Of a DNA stretch of 64,000 nt, positions 1 to 8,359 are shown piece after piece. The stretch lies in assembly GCA_964473995.1 (NCBI GenBank), contig CAYYRB010000002.1:1-64000 (forward strand), written 5' to 3'. Origin of the DNA: JAKRSD01 sp964473995. Its GTDB lineage: Bacteria; Bacteroidota; Bacteroidia; CAIKAF01. The notes beneath the pieces were generated by a model that worked only from the letters and a program-made list of their open reading frames with translations, ran no database searches and was not told where the DNA came from. The position numbers and the translations under genes were made by a program. How positions within the stretch are numbered: the stretch's first letter is position 1; the number at the start of each line of letters is the position of its first letter.

Positions 1-948
1 GGTAATTTCTCCCGGTTGGTAATAACATCCGTTTGACTGCAAGATGGTTGCCGAGTATATTCCTCCAGCATCAGCATACAAAAAATTACCTGTATTGGAT
101 TGCAACGGATTGTTGTTGAAAAACCAATACACGCTATCGCCCAATTCGTATGGAGCAATAAGCAGAAGGGCAGAGTCACCTGGGCAAAAACCGTTTGTGT
201 TCCATGAAGTCAACTCGGGCTGGTATAAATAATCGGTATCAAAACCGGTGCAATCTTCATCCACCTTATTGGCACAAATTTCAGTTGCGCCGGGATGAAT
301 GTTTGGATTTTGATCATTACAATCGATATTGTTAAAAACGGTTCCCTGAGGTTGGGCGCATTGTTTTGATCCCGTTCCGGCACCAAATCCATCCAAATCA
401 GCGTCGGGGTAAAAAACAGGAGTAAAGTAAAGCCAAACATTATCAATAGTACCCAAATCACCCCCGGCACGGTCGCTAACATTGACTTTCCAGTTTCCCT
501 GCGAGGCGGCGCCGTTGTGCAAGGTCTGCAATTGGGTAATCGGTTTTATGGCACCTGAAAGCGCGAGTGGGTTAGGGTAGCAAACTCCTTCCGCCAAGAG
601 GGTAAACATATCACCGAAAACCGCGTTGATGTTATCATTTCCGCATCCATAGGTACTGTTGGGAACTCCGGGTCTGTCAAACAAAACAGCCGTATCTCCT
701 GCGGGAGTAATCAAAACTGCGAATAAATCACCCAGATAGGTATGGGTAACCTGAATGCGGACGCTGTCCAAAACCCAGTTTATTCCAAGTTGTCCATTCA
801 GATTTACCGGAATCAGGGCATCGGTGCCGGCCTCATTATTATCGGGTATGGTAAGACCCACTTGTTGCTGAACCATGGTGCAGGTTTGCCCTTTAACTCC
901 TAAATGGGCGATAAGAAAAAAGACAAAGAGGGGAAGGGTGCGGAACAT
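1..948 (-). CDS. Secreted P-domain and MopE-type repeat protein, 3' end outside window
   Basis: Open reading frame of 316 codons that runs off the left edge, so the C-terminus is missing. It starts at ATG 948-946. The N-terminus is a signal peptide (MFRTLPLFVFFLIAHLGVKGQ). Residues about 25-165 resemble a proprotein-convertase P domain (jelly roll; GDLFAVLITPAGDTAVLF, then NWKVNVSDRAGGDLGT). A MopE-type putative metal-binding repeat follows (YPDADLDGFG, then CNDQNPNIHPGATEICA and DEDCTG). The visible end resembles Ig/PKD-like modules of Bacteroidota surface proteins. Family knowledge: such multi-domain proteins usually end in a T9SS sorting domain, which cannot be seen here. The gene starts 18 bp after lptB and is probably cotranscribed with it. 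No catalytic protease domain is visible in this part, so the function is unknown; adhesion or a structural role is inference. Confidence 0.75.
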   Translation of the reverse strand, partial: MFRTLPLFVFFLIAHLGVKGQTCTMVQQQVGLTIPDNNEAGTDALIPVNLNGQLGINWVLDSVRIQVTHTYLGDLFAVLITPAGDTAVLFDRPGVPNSTYGCGNDNINAVFGDMFTLLAEGVCYPNPLALSGAIKPITQLQTLHNGAASQGNWKVNVSDRAGGDLGTIDNVWLYFTPVFYPDADLDGFGAGTGSKQCAQPQGTVFNNIDCNDQNPNIHPGATEICANKVDEDCTGFDTDYLYQPELTSWNTNGFCPGDSALLLIAPYELGDSVYWFFNNNPLQSNTGNFLYADAGGIYSATILQSNGCYYQPGEIT

Positions 949-966
949 ATGAGGGGAGAGTTTAAT

Positions 967-1713
967 TTACTCTACAGGGGAATGATCTTTTCTTCTGAGT
1001 ACGAAATTGGAACCGAGGTAAACCCGGCGCACCTGCTCGTCTGCAGCCAATTGTTCAGCTGTTCCTTCCTTCAGGATTTTGCCTTCAAAAAGCAGATAAG
1101 CCCGATCCGTAATACTGAGTGTTTCGTTTACATTATGATCGGTAATGAGTACACCGATATTCTTCTTTTTCAGCGAAAAAACGATATTTTGAATATCTTC
1201 TACGGCTATCGGGTCAACTCCGGCAAAAGGCTCATCCAAAAGAATGAATTTAGGATCAACTGCCAATGCCCTGGCTATTTCCGTACGGCGGCGTTCTCCG
1301 CCCGATAACACATCTCCCGCGCTTTTTCTAACTGCATTCAGCCCGAACTCTTCGAGAAGGGTTTCCATTTTTTCTTTCTGTGCCGACTTAGGTAAATCGG
1401 TCATTTCCAAAACGGCCTTTAAATTATCTTCCACGCTCATTTTACGGAATACGGAAGCCTCCTGAGGAAGATAACCCAATCCCTGACGGGCTCTTTTATA
1501 CATGGGTAGGTCGGTAATATCACGGTTGTCAAGAAGGATGGTACCCTCATTGGGTTGCACCAGTCCGACCACCATGTAAAAGGAGGTGGTTTTTCCCGCG
1601 CCGTTCGGCCCGAGGAGACCGACGATTTCTCCCTGTCCCACTTCAAACGAAACTTGGTTGACGACGGTGCGTGTTTTGTATCGTTTAACCAGATTTTCGG
1701 CACGTAGGATCAT
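967..1713 (-). CDS. lptB: LptB, LPS export ABC transporter ATP-binding protein
   Basis: This is the cytoplasmic ATPase that works with LptF/LptG to extract lipopolysaccharide from the inner membrane and drive it along the Lpt bridge. The 248-residue protein has Walker A GPNGAGKTT near residue 38, the signature LSGGERRRTEIARAL, Walker B FILLDEPFAGVDP and a switch His in ITDHNVNET. The LSGGERRR and DEPFAGVDP forms are typical of LptB, and the length fits (about 240). ATG start at 1713. It lies 12 bp after recQ and 18 bp before the secreted P-domain protein, all on the minus strand, so one transcript is likely. No other lpt genes are in the window. Confidence 0.93.
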   Translation of the reverse strand: MILRAENLVKRYKTRTVVNQVSFEVGQGEIVGLLGPNGAGKTTSFYMVVGLVQPNEGTILLDNRDITDLPMYKRARQGLGYLPQEASVFRKMSVEDNLKAVLEMTDLPKSAQKEKMETLLEEFGLNAVRKSAGDVLSGGERRRTEIARALAVDPKFILLDEPFAGVDPIAVEDIQNIVFSLKKKNIGVLITDHNVNETLSITDRAYLLFEGKILKEGTAEQLAADEQVRRVYLGSNFVLRRKDHSPVE

Positions 1714-1725
1714 GAAAAATACAGC

Positions 1726-3789
1726 TTAATTCCCTAAATCACTGATGAATTTTATTCTCATGAGTCGAATTTCCTCCTCGGAATAGGCATCTTCATATTC
1801 ACGCAGGGCTTCTTCCAAATCCGCATTTTCAGTGGAACGGAAGTAATCAAAAAGCTCTTCCTGCTCATCGGTGCCGAGGGAGGAGTTGATGTAGTAATCT
1901 AAATTCAACCGGGTGCCCGCGTTTACGATGGATTCCATTTCGGTAAGCAGTTCGCGAATTTCCAACCCTTTATTTTTNNNNNNNNNNNNNNNNNNNNNNN
2001 NNNNNNNNNNNNNNNNNNNNNNNNNNNNNNNNNNNNNNNNNNNNNNNNNNNNNNNNNNNNNNNNNNNNNNNNNNNNNATGACAAAAGGTGGCACCTTGCT
2101 ATCTTTGGCCAACTTTTTACGCAGGTCTTTCAGCAAGGCCATTAATGTTTCATCGAGTGCTCCCGCTCCTTTCGCACCTGAAAGGATTTCCTCATCTGAA
2201 CCGTCCTCGGCATCCAGGTGCTGATCTTTGGCAAAAAGGATGCTGTAGGGATTTTCGAGGTATTTTTTTCCTTTTTCGCTGAGCAGAAGGGTACCGTATT
2301 TTTCGATGTTTTTGGTGAGAAAATCATTCACCATGGCTTGCCGGATGACACTGTGCCAGAAATGTTCGCCCTCATCGGCGCCTTCACCGAAAGTTTCCAA
2401 CCTTTCAAATCCGTATGTTTTTACCGTGTTGGATGATTGCCCTACCAATACGTTGACGATCTGGTTGGCTTTAAAACCGTCATTCATCAGGTCCAACGTT
2501 TTCAATACAAGCAATAATTGATCACGAGCATCGTAACGTTCTTTTGGATGGTCGCAGTTGTCGCAGCCTTTGTTGCAACGTTCCTCTTCAAAGTGTTCGC
2601 CAAAATAATGAAGCAGCACTTTTCGCCGACAGGCCGTGGTTTCTGCGAAACTTACCACCTCCTGCATAAGCAGACGGTTGATTTCCTGTTCGGCCACGGG
2701 TTTTCCGCTCATCAGCTTTTCGAGCTTGTTCATGTCATCATAGCTGTAAAAAGCCACGCATCTTCCTTCGCCGCCGTCTCTTCCCGCACGACCCGTCTCC
2801 TGATAGTAACTTTCGAGCGATTTGGGCATGTCATGATGAATAATGAAACGGATATCGGGTTTATCAATCCCCATCCCGAAGGCGATCGTGGCCACGATAA
2901 CCTCCACGTCTTCCATTAAAAACATGTCCTGGTTTTTTGCCCTGGTTTTGGCATCCATCCCGGCATGGTAGGGTACCGCATTGATTCCGTTTACCTGCAG
3001 CGTGGCTGATATTTCCTCAACCTTTTTGCGGCTTTGACAATATACGATGCCTGATTTTCCAGAATTTTGTTTTATGAAACGGATGATTTCTTTGATTTCA
3101 TTCCGCTTGGATCGAATTTCGTAATACAGGTTCTCTCTGTTGAAGCTGTCTTTAAAAAGAACGGCATCCTGCATCCCGAGGTTTTTCAATATGTCAAGTT
3201 GCACCTTAGGCGTTGCGGTAGCCGTAAGGGCAATGATGGGTACGCGGTCAATCGCTTCTATGATGGTTCTCAACCGGCGGTATTCAGGACGAAAATCATG
3301 GCCCCACTCAGAAATACAATGGGCTTCATCAATGGCAAAAAAACTGATTTTGATGCTACGGAGAAATTCAATGTTTTCTTCTTTAGTGAGGCTTTCCGGC
3401 GCTACGAAAAGAATTTTGGTGATCCCGGCTACGATGTCGGTTTTAACGCGATCCCTTTCTCCTTTATTCAGCGAAGAATTAAAAAAGTGGGCCACACCTT
3501 CCGTGCTTCCGAACGCCCGGATGCTGTCCACCTGATTTTTCATGAGGGCGATGAGCGGAGAAACCACGATGGCAGTTCCCTCGCTGATGAGCGCGGGCAA
3601 TTGATAACAAAGTGATTTGCCACCTCCGGTAGGCATAATGACAAAAACATCCTGACCATCAAGAAGCGTTTGAATGATTTCTTCCTGCCGGCCTTTAAAT
3701 TTATCAAAGCCGAAGTATTTTTTAAGTTGTTCCTTCAAGGAAATTTCTATGGAAACTCCCATATTGCTCGTTATTTTTAGTCCGCCCAT
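1726..3789 (-). CDS. recQ: RecQ ATP-dependent DNA helicase, interrupted by assembly gap
   Basis: 3'-5' DNA helicase of recombination and fork repair. Visible in order: the RecQ helicase core with Walker A MPTGGGKSLCYQLP, the DEAH box (FAIDEAHCISEWGHDFRPEY), motif III ALTATATP, motif VI QETGRAGRDG, then the Zn-binding cysteines of the RecQ-Ct region (CRRKVLLHYFGE, CNKGCDNCDHP) and a winged-helix region. The HRDC domain should start near KVPPFV, exactly where 100 N occur (1978-2077). The residues after the gap (about 85) keep the same frame, which may be chance because 100 N is a conventional placeholder. ATG at 3789 is used here; ATG at 3762 (MGVSIEISLKEQL) is an alternative closer to the usual RecQ N-terminus. 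Confidence 0.93.
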   Translation of the reverse strand: MGGLKITSNMGVSIEISLKEQLKKYFGFDKFKGRQEEIIQTLLDGQDVFVIMPTGGGKSLCYQLPALISEGTAIVVSPLIALMKNQVDSIRAFGSTEGVAHFFNSSLNKGERDRVKTDIVAGITKILFVAPESLTKEENIEFLRSIKISFFAIDEAHCISEWGHDFRPEYRRLRTIIEAIDRVPIIALTATATPKVQLDILKNLGMQDAVLFKDSFNRENLYYEIRSKRNEIKEIIRFIKQNSGKSGIVYCQSRKKVEEISATLQVNGINAVPYHAGMDAKTRAKNQDMFLMEDVEVIVATIAFGMGIDKPDIRFIIHHDMPKSLESYYQETGRAGRDGGEGRCVAFYSYDDMNKLEKLMSGKPVAEQEINRLLMQEVVSFAETTACRRKVLLHYFGEHFEEERCNKGCDNCDHPKERYDARDQLLLVLKTLDLMNDGFKANQIVNVLVGQSSNTVKTYGFERLETFGEGADEGEHFWHSVIRQAMVNDFLTKNIEKYGTLLLSEKGKKYLENPYSILFAKDQHLDAEDGSDEEILSGAKGAGALDETLMALLKDLRKKLAKDSKVPPFVXXXXXXXXXXXXXXXXXXXXXXXXXXXXXXXXXXKNKGLEIRELLTEMESIVNAGTRLNLDYYINSSLGTDEQEELFDYFRSTENADLEEALREYEDAYSEEEIRLMRIKFISDLGN
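1978..2077. other. Assembly gap of 100 N inside recQ
   Basis: Exactly 100 consecutive N. This is a scaffold join of unknown true length, not biology. It removes the HRDC region of RecQ. Confidence 0.98.
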
Positions 3790-3884
3790 TTTTTGAATGT
3801 GTTAGCGGATGTTGTTTTCAAATTCATTAAATCGTTTAAAGATATAAAAAATATCAGTCAGACTATTTTCTGTTATGAAATACA

Positions 3885-5138
3885 TTACAATGCCGGAAGA
3901 ATCCGGTTGGTTACTTCCCCGAAACCGATACGAAAATGATTATTTTCACAATATCCCCGAATGGTTAAGGTATCACCGTCTTCGATGAAGGTTCTCGTTC
4001 CGCCGTGCTGCAGTTGAATGGGTTTTTGTCCCCGCCAACTGAGTTCCAGCATGGATCCGAATCCGCTTTCATCGGGTGCACTGATGGTTCCGGAGGCACA
4101 CATGTCACCTACGCGCATGTTGCATCCGTTTACCGTGTGATGGGCCAATTGCTGGGCGATATTCCAATAAAGAAACTTATGGTTTGAACGGCAAATTCGA
4201 TTTTCCTGTCCATCTTGCGGGGTGAGAAATACATCCAGATGAATGTCAAAATTCCGCTTTCCGTCCGTCTTCAAATAATCCAAAATGGGTACATCCTGCA
4301 TCGGACCTACTACCCGGAACGGTTCCAGAGCTTCCAGAGTGACCACCCATGGGGAAACGGATGAGAAAAAGTTTTTTCCCAAAAATGGACCTAACGGCAC
4401 ATATTCCCAGGCTTGGATGTCGCGCGCGCTGAAGTCGTTGAATAGCACCATGCCGAAGATATGGTCTTCTGCTTCTGATGTGCTGATGGGTTTCCCGAGT
4501 GAATTTTCTTTCCCCAAAATAAAGGCCATTTCCAACTCGATATCCAACTGACGGGATGGGCCGAAAACAGGCCGTTCTTCGGTAACTGGTTTAAATTGTC
4601 CTTTGGGTCGGTGAAAAGGAGTTCCCGATACCCTGATGGATGAAGCCCTTCCGTGATAACCGATGGGCATATGTTTCCAATTGGGAAGCAGGGGCGGCTG
4701 GTCCGGCCGGAACATTTTTCCTACGTTGGAGGCGTGCTCCAGGCTGCTGTAAAAATCCGTGTAATCGGGAACATGCACCGGCATGTGCATGACGGCCTCA
4801 TTTTGATTTACAAAAAGCTGAGTTTCATTTCTGATTTCCGTGGAATTTTCCTCCAAAAGCCGGATCAGTCGAGCACGTATCTTTTGCCATGTAGGTTTGC
4901 CCAGACGTATAAATTCATTGAGCGTGTCATGAAGAAAAACAGAATCGGCGGGAAGCCCGCATTCCGCAAAAAAACCACGTTCATGAAGCAGGGCAAGGTC
5001 AAGTATCAAATCACCGATGGCTACTCCCGCTCTCGGGCTTCGCTCCTTCGTGCTGAAAATTCCGTAGGGTAGGTTTTGGATGGGAAAGTCTGAATCCCTT
5101 GAAACAGGAATCCAGGATTTCAATTCGTTCAAATTCAT
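3885..5138 (-). CDS. fahA: Fumarylacetoacetase
   Basis: Hydrolyses 4-fumarylacetoacetate to fumarate and acetoacetate, the last step of tyrosine/homogentisate breakdown. The 417 residues align over the full length with the eukaryotic-type enzyme (human 419). The SH3-like N-terminal part is followed by the catalytic domain, with metal ligand D128 and catalytic H135 in DYTDFYSSLEHASNVG, then PIGYHGRASS, FNDFSARDIQAWEYVPLGPF and DMCASGTISAP. The ATG at 5138 is preceded by an AAGGTGGA ribosome-binding site. It stands alone: no homogentisate dioxygenase or maleylacetoacetate isomerase is nearby, and recQ begins 95 bp downstream. A TATCTTTG promoter element lies upstream. Confidence 0.95.
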   Translation of the reverse strand: MNLNELKSWIPVSRDSDFPIQNLPYGIFSTKERSPRAGVAIGDLILDLALLHERGFFAECGLPADSVFLHDTLNEFIRLGKPTWQKIRARLIRLLEENSTEIRNETQLFVNQNEAVMHMPVHVPDYTDFYSSLEHASNVGKMFRPDQPPLLPNWKHMPIGYHGRASSIRVSGTPFHRPKGQFKPVTEERPVFGPSRQLDIELEMAFILGKENSLGKPISTSEAEDHIFGMVLFNDFSARDIQAWEYVPLGPFLGKNFFSSVSPWVVTLEALEPFRVVGPMQDVPILDYLKTDGKRNFDIHLDVFLTPQDGQENRICRSNHKFLYWNIAQQLAHHTVNGCNMRVGDMCASGTISAPDESGFGSMLELSWRGQKPIQLQHGGTRTFIEDGDTLTIRGYCENNHFRIGFGEVTNRILPAL

Positions 5139-5160
5139 TCCACCTTTTTTATAAAGTGAG

Positions 5161-5168
5161 CAAAGATA
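5161..5168 (-). promoter_or_regulatory. Candidate -7 promoter element for fahA (TATCTTTG)
   Basis: The minus strand reads TATCTTTG, an exact match to the Bacteroidota -7 consensus TAnnTTTG, 22 nt before the fahA ATG. This would leave a leader of about 17 nt containing AAGGTGGA. No clear -33 TTG is visible at the usual spacing. Confidence 0.5.
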
Positions 5169-5195
5169 ACATTATCGTGGTAAGAAAAAAAGGGA

Positions 5196-6317
5196 TTATC
5201 GGGCTTGATTCAAAATCAAAAATTCCAAATCCAAAAACAGATCCCAAGCCGGACATTCATAGCCCATTACCAATACTTTTGAATGAGCGGCCGGACCGTT
5301 TAACGGGTTGGGGAGCACGCTTCCCGGATTGGCATAAAAAAAAGGAAAATATCCGTTGCGGAAAATAGGTTTCGGTGCTTTTACGCCCAAGTAAGCGAGT
5401 CCGTTTCGAATTAATTTATATTCGTTTTCGTAAACCGATTTTTCCAATTTTTTCATCATGCGGTCAATCAAATCCTGTTTAAGGTTATCCAATGCTCTGA
5501 AGTGTTCGGAACTGATTAAAAAAGCCAAATGATAAAGGCAGGTGGAAGTATGGAGGTATTGGGGAGAAATACGGTATGGTTTTTTCATCAACAATTCGGT
5601 TTCAAAGGCCATCCGTAACCACTCTATTGAAACTGAATCTTGAGAATTCATGGGCAAACCGGCTTCGCTTAATGAATACAGAATATTGGTAAGTACGCAA
5701 AAATCAACCTCAGGTGGCATCTTATCGCCCAACCAAGTACCATGGGTATACAGGCCGGTAAGTTGCTTTGGTGTATTTCTCAATTTTCTCTTAATCCCCG
5801 GCGCATTTTCCCGGGCCATTTTCCGTAGCTCCGTCCATTCCTCAGGAGAGGCATTCTTCAATCCTGAAATCAGAAAGGAATCATCGGCATCATCCGGAAT
5901 ATGCAGGCCTTTTAATCGTGAAAGAAAAGGATCGCCCGGGAATTGGCTTACGGGCTTGGTAGGCCAAAAATTATAACTGACTCTTCCGTATTTGTTGGAA
6001 AACTTCGCCGTCGCTGAAATGATGGAATTCAACAAAGAGTCTGCACTCGTTTTTGAAGTTTCCGGAAGGGCATCTCGCAGGCGCTTGAGCCGAATGCCGA
6101 TAATGGCGGAAAAGAAGATATTTTCATCCGCTTTGTAATAAGGTACTCTCCCGTGGTAGCGGTAGGAGGGGTAAATGCCCGGGGAAAACCCATCAACACC
6201 CGATTGCATGTAGGTAATTTTATTCAACAAATCCTGCAGTGTATCCTGTCCATGCTGAGCCCAAGCCCTTGGAAGCAAAAAGAGAAGAATTACGGGAAGC
6301 GCCTTTTTAATTTGCAC
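5196..6317 (-). CDS. Exported protein of unknown function, possible alpha/alpha-toroid fold
   Basis: About 373 residues with a signal peptide (MQIKKALPVILLFLLPRAWAQ). The GTG at 6317 is chosen because a TTG at 6323, two codons earlier, lies inside the TATATTTG promoter element. I do not recognise a named family. Visible features are an acidic cluster PDDADDSFL near residue 140, then THGTWLGDKMPPEVDFCVLTN and LHTSTCLYHLAFL. This alternation of helical segments with acidic and VDFCVLTN-type motifs resembles the alpha/alpha-barrel of terpene-cyclase/prenyltransferase-like proteins. That is inference only; activity is unknown. It is transcribed divergently from the M43 protease, with about 40 bp between the start codons. 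Confidence 0.75.
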   Translation of the reverse strand: MQIKKALPVILLFLLPRAWAQHGQDTLQDLLNKITYMQSGVDGFSPGIYPSYRYHGRVPYYKADENIFFSAIIGIRLKRLRDALPETSKTSADSLLNSIISATAKFSNKYGRVSYNFWPTKPVSQFPGDPFLSRLKGLHIPDDADDSFLISGLKNASPEEWTELRKMARENAPGIKRKLRNTPKQLTGLYTHGTWLGDKMPPEVDFCVLTNILYSLSEAGLPMNSQDSVSIEWLRMAFETELLMKKPYRISPQYLHTSTCLYHLAFLISSEHFRALDNLKQDLIDRMMKKLEKSVYENEYKLIRNGLAYLGVKAPKPIFRNGYFPFFYANPGSVLPNPLNGPAAHSKVLVMGYECPAWDLFLDLEFLILNQAR

Positions 6318-6320
6318 TTT

Positions 6321-6328
6321 CAAATATA
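6321..6328 (-). promoter_or_regulatory. -7 element TATATTTG, 3 nt before GTG start of exported protein
   Basis: Minus strand TATATTTG (exact TAnnTTTG) followed by AAA and then GTG at 6317. The expected transcription start falls at or next to the start codon, so a leaderless mRNA is inferred. Confidence 0.5.
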
Positions 6329-6346
6329 ATCAATCCTCCGAATGTG

Positions 6347-6354
6347 TACTTTTG
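6347..6354 (+). promoter_or_regulatory. -7 element TACTTTTG, 4 nt before ATG of M43 protease
   Basis: TACTTTTG followed by AAAC and ATG at 6359. It is an exact TAnnTTTG match, spaced so that transcription would begin at the initiation codon. It faces the opposite promoter at 6321-6328; only 18 bp separate the two elements. Confidence 0.5.
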
Positions 6355-6358
6355 AAAC

Positions 6359-8266
6359 ATGAGAAAATCGTCATTGCCTCTTCTCGTCGGCATGTTGCTG
6401 CACACTTCGGCCAAAGCCCAAAATGTGTTTAAAATCCCGGTGGTGGTACACGTGGTTCATTACGACGGAAGTGAAAACATATCCGAAGAGCAGATAAAAA
6501 ACGGTATTTCCATACTCACCCGAAATTTCAGAAAACAAAATCCCGATACATTGGAAATTGTACCCCAGTTTAGGCCCCTTGCCGCTGACATGGGGGTGGA
6601 ATTCGAGTTGGCCAAGCGCGATCCGCAGGGAAATTGTACCAACGGCATTAACCGTATCCGATCACCGTTCAGCCTTACGGGCGGACACGAGGTGAAGAGC
6701 CTGATACATTGGCCCAGAAACAAATACTTGAATATTTATGTAGTAAGGGATGCAGCCGGACTTGCGGGGCATGCCTTAATGCCGTTTCAGGCGGATTCGC
6801 TCCCGGGGTGGGACGGAATCGTCATTCAGGGAAATTATTTCGGCAATATCGGCACATCGAATGAAACCCGCTCCGTCGTGCTCTCCCACGAGGTGGGTCA
6901 TTATCTGGATCTATTTCATATCTGGGGAGGGAATAATGTACCCGGATTTTATTACCTGCCGGTAGGGCAGGCTGCCAATTGTGCCGTAGGCGATAGTGTT
7001 TCGGATACACCTTCCACAATCGGATGGAGCAGCTGCAATCTGAATGCCAATTCTTGTGATATTGAGATTGATAATGTGCAGAATTTCATGGATTATGCTT
7101 ATTGTGCCAGAATGTTTACTTTAGGTCAAAAGGCCAGAGTTCATGATGCCTTGAACAGCCCGGTTGCACAACGAAACGAACTAAGTTCATCCGCCAATCT
7201 TCTAGAAACGGGCATCACGTCCGAAAATCCATTGTGTAAAGCTGATTTCAACACACCCCGACGAACCTATTGCCTGAATGAGGAAGTCCGTTTTTATGAT
7301 GCATCGTATCATGACCCCGTATCCTGGAGTTGGACCACCGGTGACGGCGCCTCACTTTCCGGGGCAAATCCTTCCTACTTATATGGCACCGCAGGTAAAA
7401 TGAATGTTTCTCTGAATGTTTCGGACGGAAGCCAGAACCTTACCGTTACCAAATCCGGTTGGTTGCAGATTTTAGAGGCACAGGGCAAGACGCTTCCTTA
7501 TTTGGAGGGATTTGAAAATTATGTTCAACCGCAGGAAAGTGAATTTTTGTTGGAATGCGAGTCAGAACCCTGCTGGGCAATTACCGATCAGGCATTTTCC
7601 GATGGAACCAAGTCGCTGACTTTGAATAACCATAATATTCCGCCTGGGCTGATGTATCGCTTTACCACACCCCGGTTGGATTTTTCGCAGACTCCCGATC
7701 CCGTCATTTCATTTACCTATGCATTTGCCCAACGAGATACATCAAATTCAGACCGGCTTTTGGTAAAGATGAGCCGCGATTGCGGAAAAACGTGGATTAC
7801 CCGAAAAACCATATCGGGCAGTCATCTTTCTACCACTGAAAATACGGTGACGTCCTCATTTATTCCGAATTCCTCCGAATGGAGTGACTTGTTGATTTCC
7901 CCCACACCGTCTTCCTACAAAACGGATAACATCATCTTTCGCTTTGAATTTTACACGGGGGGAGGCAACAATTTTTATTTAGATGATATTCAAGTTTTTG
8001 ACCTTTCAACCCTGAGCCAGGGGAAGATTAAAATACCCGATTGGCGTATCTTTCCGAATCCGGCTCAGGAAACAATTCACATTGAATCAGACCTTTCTGC
8101 ATTTGATGTAGAGATTTTTTCCCAAACGGGAATTCTTTTTGCATCGTATACCGAGCTCAACAGTACAATTCCGTTGGATATTTCGATCCTTCCCCCGGGT
8201 GTCTATTTTGTCCGAATACAAGTTGCCGATTACGCCGAGTATCAAAAACTGATCGTTACGGAGTAA
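6359..8266 (+). CDS. Secreted M43-family zinc metalloprotease with T9SS type A sorting domain
   Basis: 635 residues: a signal peptide (LLVGMLLHTSAKAQ), then a pappalysin-like (M43) protease domain with the zinc motif HEVGHYLDLFH (H177, E178, H181, H187) and a Met-turn region NFMDYAYCARMF. A PKD-like domain follows at about residues 300-370 (CLNEEVRFYDAS, VSWSWTTGDG). Next is a jelly-roll region (about 375-555) of the kind seen as MAM-like or galactose-binding modules. The C-terminal type A T9SS sorting domain runs from about 560 (WRIFPNPAQETIHIE, LPPGVYFVRIQV). It should be exported by Sec, crossed by T9SS and trimmed at the surface; a likely role is extracellular protein degradation. It is monocistronic by appearance. 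Confidence 0.93.
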   Translation: MRKSSLPLLVGMLLHTSAKAQNVFKIPVVVHVVHYDGSENISEEQIKNGISILTRNFRKQNPDTLEIVPQFRPLAADMGVEFELAKRDPQGNCTNGINRIRSPFSLTGGHEVKSLIHWPRNKYLNIYVVRDAAGLAGHALMPFQADSLPGWDGIVIQGNYFGNIGTSNETRSVVLSHEVGHYLDLFHIWGGNNVPGFYYLPVGQAANCAVGDSVSDTPSTIGWSSCNLNANSCDIEIDNVQNFMDYAYCARMFTLGQKARVHDALNSPVAQRNELSSSANLLETGITSENPLCKADFNTPRRTYCLNEEVRFYDASYHDPVSWSWTTGDGASLSGANPSYLYGTAGKMNVSLNVSDGSQNLTVTKSGWLQILEAQGKTLPYLEGFENYVQPQESEFLLECESEPCWAITDQAFSDGTKSLTLNNHNIPPGLMYRFTTPRLDFSQTPDPVISFTYAFAQRDTSNSDRLLVKMSRDCGKTWITRKTISGSHLSTTENTVTSSFIPNSSEWSDLLISPTPSSYKTDNIIFRFEFYTGGGNNFYLDDIQVFDLSTLSQGKIKIPDWRIFPNPAQETIHIESDLSAFDVEIFSQTGILFASYTELNSTIPLDISILPPGVYFVRIQVADYAEYQKLIVTE

Positions 8267-8331
8267 TCCCCTGTTATGGGTATTTTTTAGGTAATTGACA
8301 TGCTCTTGTCGTAAAGGCGGCCCACACCGAT

Positions 8332-8339
8332 TATTTTTG
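8332..8339 (+). promoter_or_regulatory. Candidate promoter of the permease-murQ pair (TATTTTTG)
   Basis: TATTTTTG is an exact TAnnTTTG match, with a TTG at 8306-8308 as a possible -33 element (23-bp spacer). The start codon ATG at 8360 lies 20 nt after the element, and the leader carries GGGAGA as ribosome-binding site. Confidence 0.5.
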
Positions 8340-8359
8340 CCCACATTTTGGGAGAAATT

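Noticed and set aside
904..1308. 134-codon plus-strand ORF opposite lptB
   Set aside because: Antisense to conserved ATPase motifs; no family features.
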